A stretch of DNA of 64,000 nt from Pseudofabraea citricarpa. Taxonomy: Eukaryota > Ascomycota > Leotiomycetes > Helotiales > Dermateaceae. The notes under the pieces are model-generated. The model made no database searches and was not told the origin of the DNA. It was given only the letters and a program-made list of their open reading frames with translations. The stretch spans positions 1,190,501-1,254,500 of the forward strand of contig JAPWGK010000001.1 in the NCBI GenBank assembly GCA_029641185.1, written 5' to 3'. Made by a program: the position numbers and the translations under genes. This document shows, piece after piece, positions 59,001-64,000 of the stretch. Position 1 is the stretch's first letter. Each line of letters begins with the position of its first letter.

Positions 59001-62000
59001 TCATTGTCGACGGCTCATTGCAACAGTAGCACCGACTGATGCGAGATCCTGTCGTGCACTACTACTACGAGTCACTCTAGGGAGACCACTTGCACCAGGC
59101 GCAATCGGCAGTCCAGTGCTAACGCGTTTGTTGCTACTTGAATTCGTACTTGAGCCATTGGCTAGCGATTGGCGGCGCGGCGCGGTGTGTGAAGTAATAG
59201 GTGGGTGAGACGCAACGTGCTTGCTTGGGCTTGCACCTGTTGCTTCTCGATTTCTGACCGCAGCGCCATTCTTGAAGCTTGTCGCAGGTGGCTCCGGAAG
59301 TGGCCTGTTAGTCGCTGCCGGGGCTACGATTGTGTTGTACCTCTTTATAGGTGAATCGTTGCGAGCGGACACACGAAGACCAGGAGCAGGCATCTTCTGA
59401 CCCGTGATGAACTCATGCCTAACAGCCTCGTCTGGCTTCATTCTTCTATCAGGATCCCATCGGAGGCATCGAGCAAGGAAATCAATGAATGCATCGTCGT
59501 CGCACTTCAAGACTTGAGGTAAGGTCTTGGAGGATGGCCGGCGGCGTCGTCCCTTGGATGAGACAGTAAGACGTGGCTTTCCGAGAGAATCAAAGAAGAG
59601 CTTCTTGCGAGTGCTCTTCTCAATTAAGTGTTTCTCGGGTGGCCCAAACACTTCCATGATGCATGCAAGTTGCTCTTGTTCATTCTCACCTGGGAAGATG
59701 GGCACACCAGTATAGAGCTCAGCCAAGATACAACCCAAACTCCACATGTCAATAGGCATTCCGTAGGTCATACCTAGAATGACCTCCGGCGACCGATAAA
59801 ATCGTGATTGGATGTACGTATAGACCTTTTCGTTTTCAAAGCAACTAGAGCCAAAGTCGATAACCTTAATTTCCGAGTGCAGTGGATGAGCTAAAAGAAT
59901 ATTCTCAGGCTTGAGATCGCAGTGAATAACCTTGTGCTGCTTCAAAAGTAGTAAACTGCTCAACATTTGCTTGGTGAAGCGTCGAACTATCTTGAGAGAG
60001 AAGCCCCTAAAGGCATTAGACTTGATGAATTCGTAAAGATTCATATCAAGTAGCTCGGTAGAGATGCAAAGATGACCTCTGAAGTAGAAGCTCTGTGTAA
60101 AGTTGACCATGCTGTGTCGATTTTTTGGGTCCTGTGGAAGAATGTTAGTTATTGAAGAGTAGGAATCTTATGAAAATGCTCACCCATTCCCGCAGCTTCT
60201 GTAGGATGTTGACTTCTACCAAAGCCTGCTGATGAAACCGTTTCTTATTTCGAATGATCTTGATGGCTACCAAGCCACCAGTCTTATGATCAATACAGCG
60301 TACAACCTGTCCAAAACTTCCCTTGCCCAAGACGTCGATTATTTCATATCGGTAGGAAAGATGATCTCCAGTAATGATGCTATAGTCGCCTCGCTCGTCA
60401 TCGTAACCAAAATTAGCATTCTCTGAGGATAATTCACCAACATGTTTGGCTGCGTTTTGAGTGCCAGTGAAGTAAACTTCTCTGTAATCAACAATTTCGC
60501 CACGCTCATAAATGTTCAAATTTGCAGCGAGGATAGCCTGCTGAGGTGCCACACGTTCTTTAGGAGTTGCTCGTCTGCGCAGGGCATCTAATTGCCTGGC
60601 AGCATGTTCAGTTTCTTTCCTTTTCAAGCCGAGTTTCTTCATTTCTTCCTCGGCAGACATGTCGTCACGATCAAGGTCAACAGTCCATGGATCTTGTGCT
60701 CTGAGCGTTTCCTGGGAGCGAATAGTGCTCGTGGAAGCTTTGGGGTTCAACATTTTCTGCATGACAGATGTGGCGGCTTTGGCAGTAGAGGTTTGAATCG
60801 TCTTTTCTGTTACAGCGTCCAGTGAGTGGTCCTTCTTTGGACTTCTATTCAGGCCCCAACTGTCGCTACGGGTGCGGTCGTGGCCACTCAAAATGTTCAA
60901 GCTCGATGCTGAACTCTTTCTACGCTTTGAATCGAGGTAGTTCGTTGATTTCACAGATGGACTTGGACTAGGTACTGAGTAGGTGCTCAGGTTGTTCAAA
61001 GTCGCCGATGCAGGGAGCCTTGGCGGTGGCATCTGATCATGCTTCGGAGGTGGAGGTGCATACTCGTTTCCTCTCTCACTGGCTGCATGTGAGATGTTGA
61101 CATGGCCCTTTGATGTGCTTCTCTTCCATCCAAGACTTAGCTTTCTTCGCAAAGAAGAAGAAGTTGAGGAGGGTGTCGTAGGCTCGTCTGGGCTTGATAG
61201 TTGTGTAGGTGTCTCGCTTTTGTTGGCCTTTGCGAGCTTCTGTGCACGTGGACCTGTAAGTCGAGTAGAACGTTGATCGGCAGCTGGATCAGTCGAAAAG
61301 TCTCCGCTTGTTTGTGAGCGGGGTGCAAAGGGATACTCGTCAGAGGTTTTGGGTAGAGAGGAGGATATATATGGTGAGACAGTATGTCTTGGGTGGGGAT
61401 GGCGATTGTTCATACTGAGAGGAATTGGCTTTGAAGATTCAGAACTGCTAGTATCGAGAACTGATGATGATTCTGAACGTAAATGATGCGTCGAGCTGCT
61501 GCTTCTCATGGCACGTGGGTTCTGTGCCACTTTATCTTCTGTGCGATTCCGGGAAAAGAAAGACGTTTTTGAGGCTGTCATAGGTGTGCTAGGTGTTTTG
61601 GCATTAGCACGGCGTGGTGGAGGAGTAACACTGCCTTCATTTGGTGTAGGCTCCGGTAAAGCAGCAATTTTGGCTGCCGTTGGTGTGCTTAAAGGAAGTA
61701 AATTTAACGGTGGTAGTCGAAGAGGCTGCAAATTCTTCTTTTTGATTGGTGTAGCGTGATTTGTATGATCAAGATCCGACGATGTCGTACTTGTAGGGCC
61801 ATATTTACGAGACTTGCTAGCTTCCATCTCAGTCTTTATGGGTTCTCGGATAGATGCTCGTCCCGAGAGGCTGTTGGTAGAAGTGCTATTGATACTGCTA
61901 GTATCAAATGGCATGCTAGACTTCTTGAAAAATGGTGGATCTGCTGGCGAATCCTTTGGAGATTCATAAGCCTTAGGTATGGCTGGTACTGGTGGAACTT

Positions 62001-63436
62001 CCTCCTCGTCGTTGTTCCCAGCTGAACTATGCAAACTCCGAGGTTTTGGTGTGGGTAACCTTGATGTCGAAGCAACCTGGGCTACCCGGGGTTGCAATGA
62101 ACCGGTTGAAGTCCGTGCGGTATTATAGCTTGTAGTAGACCCAATAGAGAGCCCAGAGCTGTAAGACTTACGATTAGAAATATCAGGTGTCGTACGGGAT
62201 GAAGAAGGTGTAGACACTTTTCTAGGCAACATGGATGGGGAGTGTGATGCCCGCTGTGTGGAGGTGTCGGGTTGAGGTGTTGGTGGGGTGCTAGGCATCG
62301 GTGGGACGCCTTGAAGAACAGACAACCGTTTTGCCCTTCTAGCATCGGTAGGACTAACAGTCCTGGCGCCCAAACCAGTTGCATGTGAGGCAGAAGGTGG
62401 CATTCCTGGCATCACAGACATACGTTTTGATGCAGACGAAGGCGTTCCAGTTCCTCTGCCGTTGCTGCGTCCCGGAGACCTCCCACCATAAGAAGAAGAT
62501 CTGTTATGCTCTGGTGTGCGTACAGTAAGACTGACTGGCGCCTGTCTTGCTGGTGGTTGTAGAGATTTTGTTTTAGCAGCTCTGGAAGCTGTGGTTCCAC
62601 GGGCGCCGTCATAGTGATGTCCTCCAGCAGATGTGTTTACACGGGAAGATCCTGAATCGGATCCCTGGGCTGAGGTTCTCCCCGCCAGGCTTGGACGTCT
62701 TCTTGGTGCACCCGCCGACTGCTCGGGACTTATAATACCTGGGCCAACAGACTTCCTAGGCCCTTTATTGGGGCCAGTGCCAGATATTGGAGGATATTGA
62801 CTCTGCCGCCGTGTACGTGTGGCCAGAGGAGCGCTGGGGGGGTCCATCGCTCCAGGTGCTCCAGAAACAGTTGATGACAAACTTGTTTGACGGGTAGACG
62901 TACTTTGTCTGCGCGCAATCGAATTTGCTCTGGCTGGTGGTGGCATTTGCGGCCGAGGACCGGACACCACCCGACTTCCTGGCATCGTCCGGCCATCTCC
63001 CATTGAACTCTCCACCTTTGGCACCGTCATCTTCTCCCCTATCATGCTTCGATCCTCCGCAGATGATGATCCTGAATCGTCAATCAGTTTGAAATCATTG
63101 GACGCTGTCGCGAGACTGCTCTGTAAATCGTCGAAACTGACAGAGGGCAGGAAATCGTAAGACGCTGAAGAATACTGGGTATCGTCTGCAGCAGTGTATC
63201 TGCCAAAGGAAAATAAAGAATGATTATTGCGCGACGAGGCACTAAGAGTTGGTTCTCTGTTGGATGTTACATGCGGTCTTGTATTGGGATTTTGGTTCTC
63301 GTTTCTGACAAACAGACAAGTCAATACATGCGGCAGTGAATTGGGTTTGCTGTACTGGGAGGGCCAAGGAAGCTCACGATATGGTATCTGTATATTCGTG
63401 TCGGGAACCTAGAGGGGCTTTCTGTTCTCGAATCAT
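59001..63436 (-). CDS. pom1: DYRK-family protein kinase, Pom1 type
   Basis: Dual-specificity kinase; Pom1 relatives control cell polarity, septum position and growth-size signalling at the cell ends. Exons 63436-63378, 63304-60184 and 60131-59001 give 1436 residues. The first exon is a 59-nt piece starting MIREQKAPLG that joins in frame to NENQNPNTRP. Residues 1-900 are Ser/Thr/Pro/Arg-rich and disordered, with many phosphorylation-type sites. Around 960-1000 lies a DYRK-homology-like box before the kinase domain. Kinase motifs: GKGSFGQV (1013-1020), AIKIIRNKKRF with Lys1035, HCDLKPEN with Asp1132, DFG (1152-1154), the autophosphorylated YTYIQSRFYRSPE activation loop (Tyr1166), and DMWSLGCILAEL. 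The intron after LREW precedes DPKNRHSMVNF. The tail after 1330 is basic and Ser-rich. Confidence 0.92.
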
Positions 63437-64000
63437 ATGGATGGAATTCTGGTCGCCCGGAGAGCCCAGCGACAGGACAGGTCTCTAAGTCAGTAGCAAT
63501 ACCCTTCACGTACCCAGTCCTGATGAGGGCTGAGAGGTTCGTCGGGCTATGACATCTCAGATAGAGGCTGGCAGTATGGGTGTGGACTGAGGACCGGTAC
63601 TCGAGTGGGACAAAGGCGGTTCTTTGGGGGGGGGGGGTCCAGCCCAGGGACGAGTTCGACCACAGGGTATGCAATGCGGCAGATGGGGGGGTGCAGGCGC
63701 AATGCGTGAGGATGGAGGGCGCGGGGTGTTGCAAAGATGAAGCTATACACAAAAGACTATGTACTGTCTGGCAGAAGTACCCTTTCCAACTGCGAAATTG
63801 AGCTTCCTCTGAGATTTGATGAAGTCGGGCTGTCCCTTTCTGGGATGCTCCACCCCTTAAGCGAAGGCCGCTCCTGTTCATAGCGTTCCCTAAGTGACCA
63901 GTCGAGCCAGTGCGACGAGCCAGTCACAGGCTCTCACAGGCACTTACAGGCATCTCCAGGCATCTACAGGCACCTCGAGTGCCCCTGTTCGCGCTGTATG
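63437..64000. other. Kinase upstream region with G tract and decamer repeats
   Basis: Promoter or leader side of the kinase gene. A run of 12 G lies at 63626-63637, and a decamer array at 63924-63973. A minus-strand open frame across 63321-63881 has no recognisable motif and overlaps the first exon in another frame. Confidence 0.5.
63924..63973. repeat. Decanucleotide tandem repeat, five diverged copies (YYMCAGGCAY)
   Basis: Five contiguous 10-nt units around the core CAGGCA (TCACAGGCTC, TCACAGGCAC, TTACAGGCAT, CTCCAGGCAT, CTACAGGCAC). Confidence 0.9.

Noticed and set aside
63321..63881. 186-codon minus-strand frame upstream of the kinase
   Set aside because: Overlaps the kinase first exon in another frame and has no recognisable domain.

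Overview
The window is nuclear DNA of a filamentous ascomycete (Pezizomycotina). Genes carry short GT-AG introns (about 45-60 nt), intergenic DNA is full of short tandem repeats, and the gene set is typical of moulds: GH27 alpha-galactosidase, GH18 chitinase, Ste2-type pheromone receptor, Pom1-type DYRK kinase, Ecl1-type life-span factor and several conserved fungal proteins. A leotiomycete-like host is my guess, not shown by the sequence. I found no tRNA, rRNA, transposase or CRISPR. All exon coordinates were derived by reading splice sites and frames by eye.

Layout. 1-8005 is a nutrient block: the 3' part of an allantoate-permease-type (Dal5/ACS) MFS transporter, a RidA-family protein, and a divergent pair of alpha-galactosidase (minus) and alpha-glucoside-type sugar permease (plus) sharing a 548-bp promoter with three CreA-type sites. 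Such a pair fits hydrolysis of galactosides (raffinose, melibiose, galactomannan ends) linked to sugar uptake. 8006-27817 is a 20-kb gene-poor tract with only one supported gene, an Ecl1-like zinc-binding protein at 15562-16050; the rest is low-complexity DNA with many 5-10-nt tandem duplications.

At 26626-27525, just downstream of the chitinase stop codon, lies the most unusual object: nine alternating hairpins in two families sharing a TGTCTAC loop (minus-strand sense). Stem sequences differ between copies but still pair, and nearly all non-Watson-Crick pairs are G-U only on the minus strand. This looks like a structured RNA, either a chitinase 3' UTR or a separate ncRNA.

27818-37696 holds the chitinase, a type-B carboxylesterase/lipase, an ADIP/SSX2IP-like coiled-coil protein and a Ser/Thr-rich single-pass membrane protein. 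After a 5.7-kb gene-free stretch, 43454-63436 is dense and housekeeping-like: a second single-pass membrane protein, a DHX35-type DEAH helicase, indoleamine 2,3-dioxygenase, the ESCRT-I subunit Vps23/TSG101, a conserved basic protein of unknown function with repeated KIxxLF(D/E)-like motifs, the Ste2-like receptor and the Pom1-like kinase.

Several gene models need small or hidden exons that simple ORF reading misses: a 15-nt microexon in the sugar permease, a 59-nt first exon in the kinase, and an 83-codon last exon in the second membrane protein. Two genes contain probable introns that are multiples of three without a stop.
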